This document shows, piece after piece, positions 24,956 to 37,193 of a DNA stretch of 64,000 nucleotides; position 1 is the stretch's first letter, and every line of letters starts with the position of its first letter. The notes under the pieces were generated by a model that was not told the DNA's origin, searched no databases, and saw only the letters and a list, made by a program, of their open reading frames with translations. Both the position numbers and the translations under genes were made by a program. The stretch comes from Thamnaconus septentrionalis (taxonomy: Eukaryota > Chordata > Actinopteri > Tetraodontiformes > Monacanthidae): positions 3,124,966-3,188,965 of the forward strand of contig CM020514.1 of NCBI GenBank assembly GCA_009823395.1. Reading direction: 5' to 3'.

Positions 24956-25612
24956 TAGGGCTGTCAGTCAATTAAAATTTTTAATCGTGATGAATTGAAG
25001 AGCGTCCCGAGTTAACTCGCGATTAATCGTAAATGAATGGCATTTTTATTTTATTTTTTACCATCCTCTATATATAAATTAGCAAGATATTTATTGTTTT
25101 TGTTATACTGTATGAAAAATTGGAGTGGACAATAATAATTCCTTCGTGGAAATATTCTATTTTATTTTCATTGGAACGCTCAAAAACGATTACATACTTT
25201 TACTGTCAAACCTTGAGGTATTCTCAAGCCATGATCGCATTTGTCAAGCCCAGTATTTTTATTTTGAAAATTAACCGTATTCTGTCATGTTTCTTTGAGT
25301 GGCTTCCTGTCCAGCTTAACGCGGATCGTTCGCGGCTTGTGTGCAAAATAGACCAGAAGCCGAAACGATCGCTGTACGGCGCGAGCAGGCCACGGAGGTG
25401 TGCGCCGCTTCGAGTTTGGAGCGAACGACGCCATTGGTTAAGAAGGGCGGAAAAAAAGCGGGCTCGGCTATTCGCGGCACTTCCGCGACCGGTGTGAACC
25501 CGGCATTGAACAGGAGGGCTGCGGCTCGCGCGCGCGCCACTTCTGCCTCCGGCGTTAATCGCTCGTTAAAAATAAAATAAAATAGTGCCGCTAAAATGAG
25601 ATGACAGCCCTA
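24956..25612. mobile_element. Non-autonomous hAT element with 8-bp TSD
   Basis: Termini tagggctgtca and tgacagcccta form an 11-bp inverted repeat. They are flanked by exact duplications atataaat at 24948-24955 and 25613-25620. The left side has the ttaatcg/cgattaa motifs common in fish hAT repeats. There is no transposase. The paralogous flank of TAAR-B (about 18330-18345) has the empty site, so insertion followed the duplication. Confidence 0.92.
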
Positions 25613-26074
25613 ATATAAATAAATAATTCAATATAGATAAATAGGGAAATACAAATGTAGCTAAAATAGCTATATGATTTCAACATTAAGATAGACTTAA
25701 AAGAATAATAGTGGTATGTTTTTGCTGGTGTCTGTACAGAAATTATTAGTATGGTGGAAGAATTAGGTTGGAGTTGGGCTTTTTAGAAGAAAGATAATCA
25801 GAGGGAGGATAGAGAGAGAGAGAGAGAGAGAGGATTCCCCACTATGATCTTTGCAGATGACATTGTGATCTGTAGGGACAACAGTACTGGGGGGCTGTCA
25901 ATCTCCAGTAGATGGGACATTGTCTGAACTGTTTTGTTTTTTTTTTTTTTTTTTTAATTCTTAGGAAAAACTGCCTATTCGTGACTCTGGTGGTCACTCA
26001 AAGTTGCCACCACCTTTCCTGTCATCCATATCGCACACATCTATGGCGTTTCTCCTGCTGGTTGCCTCGCAACA
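25613..26074. other. Duplicated upstream flank of the TAAR unit
   Basis: Matches 18345-18955, with an internal block missing and a GA repeat at 25810-25832. It includes a short piece (about 25890-26074) also present at the end of the gypsy remnant at 18790-18955. Similarity stops at about 26074, where LINE-like sequence begins. Confidence 0.65.
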
Positions 26075-27700
26075 GTCGCCGCTGAAGACGAGGAAAGTGA
26101 GGAGGAGTCTTCCTTAAACTCAAAACTTACTTGGCTTCTTCCCTCCACGATCCCCGTCGTCTACCGGCTGGATCCCTCACTGTCTTCAATGGCAACAATT
26201 TGCGGAGCTCCTCCGAGTACAGATTTCGGTGGCTCTGGCCGGTTCCCAGGACACCGTGGCGCTGCTTCCGTGTTGTTGGCCGGTGCGCATCTCCCAACAG
26301 GGCTGTGTGCCAGGGAATCTACGCTCGCTCAGCTGCTTCTCCCACCCAACTGGTCGATGCTTAGTTCACACGGCGCTGATCAACACCAGATCTCTCACAA
26401 AAAAAGGCATTTATCTTGAATGACTTTTTTATGACACATAATTTGGATTTCCTCCTGCTGACAGAGACCTGGTTGAAACCAGGTGAATACAGCGCCTTCT
26501 CGGAGCTCCACCCACCCGGCTGTTTCTTCTTCAGCGCACTGCGAGCCACTGGTCGTGGTGTTGGTCTAGCTGCTGTATCCAAGGGGAGCTTCAAATGCAG
26601 AATAATAACTGCTAATAATTATTACAACTTTTAACTGCAGTTATTTGTGATCGACCTCTCTTCCCCTGTGCTATGTGCCACAGTGTACCCTACCCCGCCA
26701 GTTTTAATAAGAACTTTATCCAAGAGTTCTCTGAGTTTTTATCAGACTTCATCCCAAAGTTTGATAGAGTATTGATCTGTGGGGATTTTAATATCCATGT
26801 CTGTTGTACTGCAAATCAACTGGCTGATGAGTTTAAAGGCCTTTTGGACTCGTTTGGACTCACTCAGTCTGTTAATGCACTAACACATGAGCATAGACAC
26901 ACTCTCGATCTAGTCATTTCTCTCTGGCTCTCAGTTTCCCTCAGAGAAATAGTCAACACTGCTACCTCTGATCTCTTTCTTTACTGACAAAGTGTCATCT
27001 GTCATCTTTCTCCAGGCAGAAAATCAGTAATGTGGTTATGTCACCCGATGATGTGTGTGCTCCTCCTAAACAGCCTGCTGTTTTTGAGGGATTTGTGACT
27101 ATTAATCTGCCATCTCTCACTAAGGCGGTTAGTGGCATGAAACCCACTAACTGTCCCTTAGACATCATCCTCGCTAAGTTTTTGAAGGAGGTTTTTAGTT
27201 CGCTTGGGTCAAGTCTGCTGGTTTTTATAAATACCTGTCTCAGCTCGGGGTCTGTCCCAGCTGCTTTCAAACATGCAGTGGTCAGGCGCCTCCTTCAAAA
27301 AACACATCTTGACCCCTCTGTGCTTTACAATTTTAGGCCTGTCTCCCATTTGTCTTTTTTCTCTAATATTTTAGAAAAGGTTGTTTTTATCAATTGCAGA
27401 CATTTTTAGAGATCGATTCTGTTCTTGATAAATTTCAGTCTGGTTTCAGATCCCGACATAGCATCGAGTCAGCACTGTTAAAAGTGCACAATGATATTTC
27501 CCCGTCTGTGGATGCTCGCCTAGTATGTAGGCATCCTTGGCACCACTCTCCAATGGTCCAGGTTGTTTCTGGCAAACAAGACTTTCTCTGTAATGATTGA
27601 TGAATTCTGCTCTTGATATGCTTCTCTCCCTTGTGGGGTGCCACAGGGTTCTATTCTTGGGCCTATGCTGTTCTCTGTCAAACAAACGTGGGATTCTTGT
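26075..27700 (+). mobile_element. Degenerate LINE (L2/Maui-like) with endonuclease and reverse transcriptase remnants
   Basis: Fragments in shifting frames give NLDFLLLTETWLKPGEYSAF and ILICGDFN-type apurinic endonuclease motifs (LICGDFNIHV near 26770) with THEHRHTLDLVIS. Reverse transcriptase motifs follow: NFRPVSHLSF near 27330, DKFQSGFRSRHS near 27430 and GVPQGSILGP near 27640. Several stops and frameshifts, and a deletion after the GVPQG block, make it dead. No target-site duplication was found. Confidence 0.8.
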
Positions 27701-27794
27701 TAGAAAGAAGATGGCTGGAGTCACAAACTGCTGCTAAGCCGTGCATTTATTCACAGTGTGCAAAAAAAAGGGTCTCTTCGAATCAAGAAAAAAA

Positions 27795-28190
27795 AAATCA
27801 AAGTGTGAAAGCAAATCATTGTTTGTTGTTCTATGTGGCCTGCGATGAACTGGCGACTTGTCCAGGGAGTACCCTGCCGTCAAAGTAATGACGATCCTTC
27901 TTATTTCAAATGTCCCATTTGTAGGTTTTGTCATCACTGCACAGGTGTAGCAGAGGTAAACAAACACACACTTCAAAAAGGAACAGGCAGCTTGGATATT
28001 GGTTTATTGGAATAGTTTAAAGAAGTTTCCAGGATATTTTTTTCTTTGTTGCATTTGTCAGTGAATTGACTTGAGTTGAGCGCTGTGATCTGTGGTCTGG
28101 ATCTGGGTCTGGTGAGAACTGAGTGCGGTTTCCCTTCCTTTGCCTTGCACTTCGTTTTTCTATTCCCTCTAGATATACCCTACATTGCCA
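27795..28190 (+). repeat. Duplicate of the 21205-21600 repeat block
   Basis: Near-identical to 21205-21600, including the gatgaactggcgacttgtcc core and a following aggtaaacaaacacacacttc block. It marks the distal edge of the C/D duplication unit. No exon. Confidence 0.7.
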
Positions 28191-28771
28191 ACAGGGTGAC
28201 ATGCAAGCAAAAAAACCTTGCTGTAAAAAAACAAATTGTGCTGAAACTATGATGAGGTCATAGAGTGTTCTGAAGAGACTAGGGACATGTCTCACTGCTG
28301 AAAAATACTCATAGTGCATAATACCAAATTTTGAACACTTTGTTTGCAGCCAGAGGAGAAATCATTGTTCTTTTAGTCCGAATGTATAATATGTATTTGT
28401 TTTATTACACATTTGCTAAATCTAATGATTTTAATAAAAAATTACTTCAAATGATCCTAGTTGATTCATTGTATTCATTAAGTGTGATTTTAGTTCTTGT
28501 TTTTGTTTTAAGTGTTATATGACAGAATTCAGAATGGAAGTTTCACATTTTTAAACTTATTTTTATCTAAGGCAAAATATTTAGTACAGTAACAATGGAG
28601 GAATATGAAAGAACAACATTGTATTATTTTTGTAGTTTAAATTTAAAAAGCAGTTTCTGCTGTATCTTACTAGATCACACAAACAGTGCATGTATGTCAC
28701 CTAACCTAAATTCTAGAACAAACAAGGAGACATTACTACATATATATACTTTGTCATGACCATATTTTTCT

Positions 28772-29924
28772 TCATTGTACAATGATCTCACTGGACATAG
28801 TGTTAAATATCTTACATGTCAAAATTACTTTAATTGATTTTCGAAACCAGGGATAACAAAAAGCATAAATAAGAGGGTTTAGGCAAGAGTTGAGATAAAA
28901 CAGCCAGGTCTCTACTGGCACAGAAGTTACACTGAACAAGGTTTCCTGGCTAACAAGAGACGAAGAGAAATATGGACAAAGACATGTCAAAAACACAATA
29001 ACAACAACACCAAGAGTCCTTGCTGCCTTCAACTCCGATTTCTTTGCAGGAACTGTCTCTGACAGTGTGACAGTTGCAATGTGAGACCTCATGGCGTGAG
29101 CCTGAGACACGGCAACCACAAACACTCTTGCATACAAAACCACAATGACAATGACAGGACAAATAAATGTTAAAATAATGTCGACAATTCCTGCATGGTA
29201 GCTAATGACAACCACACACTCTCCTAAGCAGGAGTTATACTTTCCGGGGTGCGTCAGGTTATCGTTCATGATAACGCCGTTGTACAGTGCAGAGAAGGCC
29301 CAACAAAGGCAATTGCCTATTGTTACTTCTCTAACTGTGATCTTAGTGGAATAATGGAGAGGATAACAGATAGCCACATAGCGATCAACTGATATGAGCA
29401 TTATGGTTCCTACCGATGCAGAAGTGGTGATATACTCTAAAATGCACACAAGTGTGCACATAACATCACCGAGAATCCAACAACCTTCTGTTATGAGTAT
29501 CTGGAAGGGCATCACGAGGCCAACGACAAAGTCTGCAACAGCCAGGGACAGGAGAAGGAAATTTGTAGGGGTGTGGAGTTGCCTGTGGTGGAAAAACAAA
29601 ACATACATCACATTGTATCACAACATGCAGCACATACGACTGTCAAGGGAAACATTTTGTGTAGGTGCAATAAAAGACAGAAAATATAAAAGCAGAACAA
29701 ACACATAGTTTGCAAGTGGTTTGCTGAAAGTCAAGTTAGTTGTTCCTGTACTTGAAATGGGTGATGGAGATGATGACCAGTAGGTTGAGAGTCACAGTCA
29801 GGAAAGAAATTACAGATAGCAGGATGTAAATGAGCATAGTCTCGCTGAGTGGTCGCTGTGGCCTCTGGCAAGAAGTGTTGTGGAGATGTGGAAAACAAAA
29901 TTCACTCTCTGCCAGGGTGTCCAT
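28772..29924 (-). CDS. TAAR-D: two-exon trace amine-associated receptor
   Basis: Exon 1 is 29924-29752 (173 nt) and exon 2 is 29582-28772 (811 nt), with the phase 2 join CAA|GTACAG to CCACAG|GCAAC. This gives 327 residues. The tail (FRKSIKVILTCKIF) and intron match TAAR-C, while TM3 (ILEYITTS, Glu 3.32) and TM5 (GIVDIILTF, Ile 5.40, Asp 5.42) match TAAR-B. It has DRY, CLCP in TM6, NPLIYAFCYPWF and no lesions. Glu instead of Asp at 3.32 keeps an acid that could pair with an amine but lengthens the side chain. Likely a functional olfactory amine receptor. The same two tandem neighbours on the same strand support recent unequal crossing-over. Confidence 0.92.
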
Positions 29925-30315
29925 GATGGGCAGGACTGAGAGCTGAGGCGTGGTAGATATTTGACCTTGTCTCTTAATACAGCTGATCATGTGTGCCTTT
30001 ATCCCCTTGTCATTTCTTTAGTATTGAAGTATTTTCTATCCACAGTGCTCACACTCAAGGGTTCTTTTCCCACTTGGGTAAACAAGTGCATTTGAATTGT
30101 TGGGTTGAAAGGTTTAGGTTCAGCAGAGAAAAGCTGTAGCATTTTATGCACACTCTCTTCAAAGGACTCAAGTGTACATCCAAATACTTAGAAAGCTTTC
30201 CTTACATAAATAGATATAAGTATGTATATAAATAAATTATTCAATAAAAATAAAATTATAGAAAGACACACATGTGTATATGTGCTCATATATAAATATT
30301 TATATGTATATATAC

Positions 30316-31012
30316 TCTGGATGGGAAGATTAACCGATACGTATCGATGCGCGGGCACGATGCGAGGGCATCAGTAGAGCAGCCGTGAATCGATGCAATT
30401 TTGGGATTAAATCTAGATGCATCGTTTTTTACGTCTGTCACAGACAGATACAGCACAGCCCAGTGCTGTAACTTACAGCACGGCGCAGTTAAAATTGGTT
30501 AAAAACGATCGCTGCACAAGCCGGCCACAGTGGTGCGTGCCGCTTCAAGTCTGGCGTGAACGACACCATCGTTCGCGGCTATTCGTGGAACGATTCTACA
30601 GCCAAAAGTGCCCAACAACAAAGAACACTGGCCACCGCCGGACTCCTGAATTCTGGCGCAGCGGAAGGTTTGCTGTGCTGAAAGTTACAACACTGCGTTG
30701 TGCTGAAAGTCACAGCACTGCGCTGTGCAGTTTGCTTCACCCCGATCATGTAGATCAACTGATATTCCTAAAGAAACACCTTAGAGTGGAACATGTCGGT
30801 TAAATAATACAGTATGGACTGAAAGTGACACACCAATGAGTAGTTGCACTGTGCACTAATTTTGATTGAGTTCAATCGTATCGTATCATAAATATATGAA
30901 TCGTATCGTATCATAAATATATGAATCGTATCGTATCTTTAATGTACCAAATCGTTGGTAGTGTATTGAGATAGGTATCGTATCAGCCACAGACCAGAGA
31001 TGCACAACCCTA
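30316..31012. mobile_element. Probable hAT element, one terminus clear
   Basis: The right end agagatgcacaaccc-ta is a hAT-type terminus. Both sides carry atatatac (30308-30315 and 31013-31020), as expected for an 8-bp target duplication, though the flank is TA-rich so chance is possible. The left terminus does not match the right one well. It is rich in cgtatcgtatc motifs, with a tandem pair at about 30880-30935. Absent from the TAAR-B and TAAR-C flanks. Confidence 0.6.
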
Positions 31013-31239
31013 ATATATACATACTTTATATATTGTATATAGTCACTTTCTTCAAAAGACTCAATTCAAGCATCTATAGTTCTCTGTTTTCACTCTGTCT
31101 AACAGAGGTGCTCACTTTTAGCACAATGCTAAAACTGATGCCTTTTATGACCTACCCTGTCCATTGTAGCCCCAGACAAATCAATCACTCAATTTTTTTT
31201 AATATAAAGCACAAAAACACATCCAAAGGCGTCTCAAAG

Positions 31240-32760
31240 TGTTTTGCTCAATCAAAAAGAAAACCAATGGAAACCCTCCACAGCAGACAGGCCAGGGTGA
31301 GTTGCTTTGCACCTTCATTGCTCCTCTCGTAGTCTGTTGAAGGACTTCCAGGTTGTCCATTGGAGGTCGTGCCTATTTGCAAGGCATTCAGTCGGGGTGA
31401 TACCTCTCTCCAACCAGTCAGGGGCTCATGTGTCAAGTTTCTTTCTAGATGTCTGTCCTTGTTGACCCTTTGGTTGTCAGGAGAGGTGGGACTGGGAGCT
31501 GGCTCTGGATTTTGGTCGAGATGGAGGTGCTATGTGATCGTGCAGGAGGTGCCTTAGGTCGAGCCCATGTGCTCTCTGCGATGTGAGGGGGGCAATGCCA
31601 GCTATGGCGTAGAGACACGGGACTGGCATTGTCCTAATGCATCCTGTCATGATTTGGCAGGTGTCAATGAGGGCTGTGGCGAGTCATTTGTTGCGGTGAG
31701 AGTGGCTCCAGCTTGAGCGTGTATATTCAGCTGTGGAGAAACACAGGGCTAGGGCAGTGGCACAGACGGTTGGTGGATCAGCCAATTTTCCAGTTTGTGC
31801 CGGATATTATTGCAAGTGTTGACCTTGGCTTTGGTGTTCTTGAGATAGGTTTTGAAGGAGGGGGGAGGAAGTTGGTGGCCATCCCATGAGACTTTCATTC
31901 ACACTCATTTATTTTCCAGGTTTCTTAAGGGGAAGCAACATAGCTGGGTTTTTGATGGATTGCATCATGGAGGGCACTCTAGGCTCGATCTTCTGGAATT
32001 CTCCTGTTGAGTGGTGACGCAGAGGTCGTCAGCATAGATGAAATGGCAGCATTGTAGGGAAAGTAGTTGGTCGATGGTGGAGACATTCAAGAGGAGAGGG
32101 GCCAGTCCAGGGGCCTGCCTTGTGGTAGGCTGGTTTTTTGGGCTTTCCCTTTGCTCTTCTTGTTCTTCAGTTGGACAAAGAAGTGCCCGTTGTTGAGGAG
32201 GCCTTGATAACTTGGCACAGGTCGAGGTCACCAGTCATGTCTAAGTGTTTCTTGATCATGATGTGGTGCTGGACAGTGGAATGGTCTTCCCCCCCAAGGC
32301 GGAGGATGGTAGCCCATGGCTTCCTGCTGTTATTAGTCCTGTTGGGGTTTTCTATCAACTCCTTCCAGACTTGCCTTTGGTCCTCACCAACTTTGTTCAA
32401 TAGGATCACTCAGAGTTCCATGATGGTGGGGGGAAAAGGGTCCTCTTGGTATGTCTTGGAGTAGGCTTTCAGTAAATTACTTGATGTTTCAGAAAGTCCA
32501 GGTCCTCTGTCTGGCATCCTCTTGGAATGTGTCGTCTGGCTGACCTTTTCGGCAGTTCTGTAAACATTGTGTACTCATTGGGGTATGGTGGGATGTGGTG
32601 GATGGAGTCTTTAACCTCCTGTTGGAATGCAGGCCATCCACAGATTGAACCGTCTGCATAAGGGCATAGTTGCTTGGAGGATGGGTTGAATGGGCCAAGG
32701 ACTTCTCTCACGGCTCTGGCGGATTGTTCAATGCTCACGCAAACACAGTCCAGGTTATAA
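31240..32760 (-). mobile_element. Degenerate LINE (jockey/I-like), reverse orientation
   Basis: Minus-strand fragments give CCHFIYADDLCVTTQQ (about 32050-32000), containing the reverse transcriptase YADD, preceded by LLNVSTIDQ. Further upstream is NNSRKPWATILRLGG (about 32330), a segment normally between endonuclease and reverse transcriptase. Frames are broken throughout. The exact ends were not determined. Confidence 0.65.
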
Positions 32761-33182
32761 CTTTCAGCTTTTAAAGAGGTGAAGGTGTAGAGAGGAATGA
32801 AGGTTAACTTGTTGTGGTTTCGACTGTTATTGAATTAAATTAAAATAAAAATTATTATTAAAATCCCTGTTGCAAGTCAAGATGAACCATTAACCACAAT
32901 TTAAAAAATGTTTCAACTTTAGTAAATAGGCTTAATTAAGCATTCATTAGTCATTATACATATTTCAAAATAAATAAAATGGGTGTCTGTTCAACAAGAA
33001 AATATGGTTGATTTAGGACCCAGATTCTTCTGTTGATTTTGATGAATTCAGACATTGTTTTCCCAACAATCTGACTGTATTTTCATAGTAATTAATTTTA
33101 CAGTAGTGTCTTTTCATTTCATGTGAAAATACTTACATGTCTTCTGTATTCCTAATGAAAATTGAAAAATAAATACATTTAA

Positions 33183-33475
33183 TGCAAAGAAACTCATTCA
33201 TTCATTCATTCATCTTCTATACCCGCTTATTCCAATTCAGGGTCACAGGGGTCTGCTGGAGCCTATCCCAGCTGTCTTAGGGCGAAGGCAGGGTGACACC
33301 CTGGACAAGTCGCCAGTTCATCGCAGGGCCACATAGAAACAAACAACCATTCACACTCACATGCACACCTACAGACAATTTAGAATATTCAATTGACCTC
33401 ACATGCATGTTTTTGGACTGTGGGAGGAAGCCGGAGAACCCGGAGAGAACCCACGCAGACACGGGGAGAACATGA
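33183..33475 (-). repeat. Common teleost interspersed repeat, reverse copy
   Basis: Begins with a cattcattcatt run and holds cagggtgacaccctggacaag, tcgccagttcatcgcagggcc and gtgggaggaagccggagaac. It is the reverse complement of the family at 21025-21290. Confidence 0.75.
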
Positions 33476-33649
33476 ACATAGGGGAAAAAAGTGGGACGGA
33501 AAAAAGTAAGAGTGTTTATTGGTTGTCAGAGAGAAAGAGAAAAAAAAAAGGGACTGGGATGAGACAGATAAATAAGTAGCACGGCACGTGCAATGAGTCG
33601 GAGAGCATTCTGTGTTCTTGCAGGACTGAGACGCCCTCTCCCACTGCTG

Positions 33650-34766
33650 ATGGAGAGTCTGGAAGAGACCGACCTCTGCTTCCCTCAGCTCCTTAACACT
33701 TCATGCCGGAAAATCCACTATCCTATTGTCACAAGCTTTTTAATCCACGCGCTGCTTTCCTGCATCTCTCCACTCACTGCGTTTTTTAACCTGCTGGTGA
33801 TCATTTCCATTTCGCATTTCAGGTGTATGATTTTTTTTTTTTTTTTTTTTTAATGTGCGCTTACTTGGTTATGTTGTGATGGCACCTGTGTGAATAAGGC
33901 ACTGACAACTTGGAATAATCTTGAGTTTGTTGCTTGTGTGTCTCCTCAGGCAGCTCCACACTCCCACCAACTTCCTTCTTCTCTCTCTGGCTGTCTCAGA
34001 TTTCCTCATCAGCTTCCTCATGTTGTTTCAAATGATTCTGCTCGACGGATGCTGGTTTTTGGGGGACATCGTGTGCGCCCTGTATTATTTCATGGACTAC
34101 ACAATTACCTCCGCCTCAATCGGGACCATGGTGCTCATATCGGTCGATCGCTATGTGGCTATTTGCGACCCTCTCCGTTATAGAACAACCGTGACTAAAA
34201 AAAGACTGCAAATCTGCGTCACTTTGTGTTGGACCTGCTCTGCGATCTTTCATGGGATTCGGTTCAAGGACAGCTTCAAAAATGCCGGCAGCGCCAACAA
34301 TTGCTTTGGACAGTGCACCGTGGTGCTCAGTTTTGCTGCTGGGATGGCAGACATGGTGCTTTCTTTCCTCGGGCCGGTCTCTGTCGTGGTGGTGTTGTAC
34401 ATCCGGGTGTTTTCGGTGGTGGTGTCCCAGTCTCGTGCCATGGCGTCTCAGGTTGCCTCCGTCACTCTGCACTGTTCCCTGAAAGTGAGCACGTTGAAAT
34501 CCGAGATGAGAGCAGCCACCGCGCTCGGCCTTGTAGTGGTTGTTTTTCTCATATGCGTCTGCCCGTATTTTTGTCACATACTGGCGGGTCAAAGTGCATC
34601 CGTTGGCACTTCATCCACTTTCGTCATAGTTATTTTGTTCTATTTGAACTCCTTTATAAATCCTCTAATTTACGCCACATTCTACTCCTGGTTCAGGAAA
34701 TCTGTCAAACTTATTGTTACACTAAAAATACTAAAGGCTGACTACAGAGACATTAACATGCAGTAA
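33650..34766 (+). CDS. TAAR-E: two-exon trace amine-associated receptor, inverted
   Basis: Exon 1 is 33650-33822 (173 nt) and exon 2 is 33950-34766 (817 nt), joined AG|GTGTAT to CTCCTCAG|GCAGC in phase 2. This gives 329 residues. The start MESLEETDLCFPQLL aligns with TAAR-A; an upstream in-frame Met at 33593 is less likely. The intron is only 127 bp and contains a run of about 23 T. It has QLHTPTNFLLLSLAV, DRY, NPLIYATFYSWFRKS, Asp 3.32 (MDYTITS) and Asp 5.42 (MADMVLSF). TM6 reads CVCP instead of CWxP. It is the only cluster member on the plus strand, so it marks an inversion or an older duplication. Its base composition is more GC-rich than TAAR-B to D and closer to TAAR-A. Confidence 0.93.
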
Positions 34767-37193
34767 AGGCCAAATATACTTGCATTACTTTTCTGCTATC
34801 AAGCTAAGCAGCTGCTAGTAAGCTGAGAGTAAACGTTCATTGTCATTGTGCTCTTGAGTCATGTGGCAGGAGCACCATAGACATGTTATCATCAATCACC
34901 TGCTTTAGTTTTTGTTTTGCATACGTGCATGATCAAAGTGTGTATGTAGTGTTATAAATATATTATTCACTTATACATGTTTATATTAGAGAAATGTCTA
35001 AATGATTTATTCAAAAAGACTTTCAGATTTTTTTTTCCAAGAACAGTATGGTTTTAATAAAAATAAATAAATAAATAAATACAATTAAAATTGTCAACAT
35101 TAAATGAATATTTTGGTGTTTCATCTTACAGCAATAAAGGGAGAAACTGCAGAAGTGTGAAAGGGTGTCTCATTCCGATCGACGTGTGAAATGTTTTTGT
35201 AACACTGTATAGGTTAATTGTTGCATTAACCTATAATACAAAATAAATAGACAATCCATATACTCAAATATTTTATAATGGACTGCTAGAAATATATATA
35301 TATATATACATATTTTATTTTTGTTTTTTGTTTTTTTGTTGTTGTTTTTTTTAAATCATCATCACTGCATAAGGCTCAAGGGTTTAAATGACTCATACAC
35401 AAAACCTATGTTACCCTACCAGGAAGTCATATTCGCATGCATTAGTCAAGCTCCCTGTTGTGCACTAAATGCACTTTGTACAGACTTTTCAAGCAGACTA
35501 TACATTGAAAACAAAATACTTGAAGAAAAAAAAAAAAGGTTATGTAGTTAGATAGGTAAACAGTAGTTAAAGTTAGTCCCAGCTTCATCCTCGGCCTACA
35601 TAATAGACCATTGACACATTTTATTAATTCTGCTCTTTTTTGTAAATCTGCAGACTATGTAGGTCAACACATATAGCTGCACTGAGATAGTGCACGCTAA
35701 ATAATAAACTAAATAATAAAAGAAAGAAATAATAAGAATGTCCACTGATTTGAGTGTGAGTGCTCATTTTGTTTGCAAGACTGTTTGTTTTATTGGTCAA
35801 CTCATTTGATCTCTAATCAGAAACAGTCTTTCAATTCTACTATATATTCTCACCAGCAGGAGCAAAATCTCATAACGGGGTCACCCAATGTACTGCACTG
35901 TCCACTGGACTCCATCCAAGAGGTGTCGGGCAGAAAGATGCTGGTCAAGCTGACCTCCATCATGGACAACACCTCCAACCCCCTGCACCGCACTGTGGAG
36001 AGCCTGAGCAGCTTCTTATGCTCCAGACTGCTGCGCCGTAAGAGCAAGTAGTAGCAACTGCAGGCCATCCCTCCCTGCAGCCATTGGGCTGTGCAATTGC
36101 ACACAATAGAACATCTTGATCAACCACTTACATTTCACTAAAGTGCAATAAACACTTCTCTCAACTTCTTCTTCTCTCTCATCACTTATTTTTTGTTTTT
36201 TACACTTATTTAGTTATGTAAATAACTTGTGTTTAGATAGATAAATTATTTCTTAATTCACTCTTTGCACTGTGTATGCTGTTATACAATGCAAATTTCT
36301 CCAATGTGGAATAAATAAAGGCCTTCTTCTTAATGTGTCTTCTTAATGAATGCCGAATTTTCTTAATTTATTGCAACAGCAGGTGAGAGTGAATCAACTA
36401 TTACCATAATATGTTTTGTTTTTTTTATTTATTGTCCATTTATTTATTTATTATCCATTGAATGGACAAAGCCCAACCTAGCGGTGCGAGAAGTTGATTA
36501 ATTCATTGATTGATGGTTGATTGAGTCTATGGATAAATTAACTGATAAGCAATTTTCCGTGGACACTGAATAGGATCTAACTATACAAAATGTAAAAAAA
36601 ATAAATATTCCTTATGATTTACAGAAAGGGGGATAAAATAGTTCTTAATTAAAGCACTCCTGTCTGAATGTTTTTTTTGAACAACCTCTCTACTTGTATC
36701 AGTACAAATATATGATGCTGCATATGAGTTTTTATTGTAAAATAAGACGTTTTAATGTAATGTCAACAGTAGTAGTAAAAAAAATCCCTTCAGTATTATT
36801 GGATCTGTTTTTATTACTCCCGCAGCACATTGTTATATTACTTATCGTTTGTTTATCAGCGACAGTGGACATACTCTTTGATTTGCATTTTTTAAAGCTG
36901 CTATTTATATATAAAAAAAATAAGACTTGCTTTGAAAATGTAAAATGGCTTTATTAACAATTCACCACTCATAGTGCACCACATTACATTGTACTTTCAA
37001 AAAAAAAAAATTCTTGTAGTAGTAACCCTGCACTTGCACTCTGCTTTGAAAGCAGACCTTCAAACACAGTGGTTGCAGTTCTGTCTTTGATTGGACAACA
37101 GTGTGCAGGTACCACTGAGACCGCAACCTCATTCTAAATGTGGAAAAAAAATATTTTCTCCTTTCAATCTTCAAGTGTGAACCAACAGCAATT
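34767..37193. other. Intergenic between TAAR-E and TAAR-F
   Basis: AT-rich, convergent 3' flanks of TAAR-E and TAAR-F. It holds a LINE 3' end (35850-36345) and short TA and A runs. No cellular exon recognised. Confidence 0.6.
35850..36345 (+). mobile_element. Non-LTR retrotransposon 3' end
   Basis: An open piece with KLTSIMDNTSNPLHRTVE, ending in LLRRKSK and a stop at about 36050, matches the C-terminal end of a fish LINE protein as I recognise it. It is followed by an AT-rich tail ending in an aatgtggaataaataaaggcc block, the same kind of tail found near 300-376 and 56420-56470. Confidence 0.6.

Larger units (their letters stand above)
29991..33649. other. Intergenic, TAAR-D to TAAR-E, mostly mobile-element debris
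   Basis: Holds the TAAR-D upstream flank (to about 30240), a probable hAT element (30316-31012), a reverse LINE (31240-32760) and an interspersed repeat (33183-33475). No cellular exon was seen. Confidence 0.6.

Noticed and set aside
25316..25580. Arg/Ala-rich frames on both strands near 25316-25580
   Set aside because: They lie within the hAT element 24956-25612 and have no recognisable transposase motif.
28772..29924. TAAR-D as a gene-conversion mosaic (TM3 and TM5 like B, tail and intron like C)
   Set aside because: A tree in which C and D are sisters and C alone changed explains the pattern without conversion; the B-like states in D can simply be retained.
34116..34592. Long frames overlapping TAAR-E exon 2 on the other strand and in another frame
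   Set aside because: Shadow frames of the receptor exon; no independent support.
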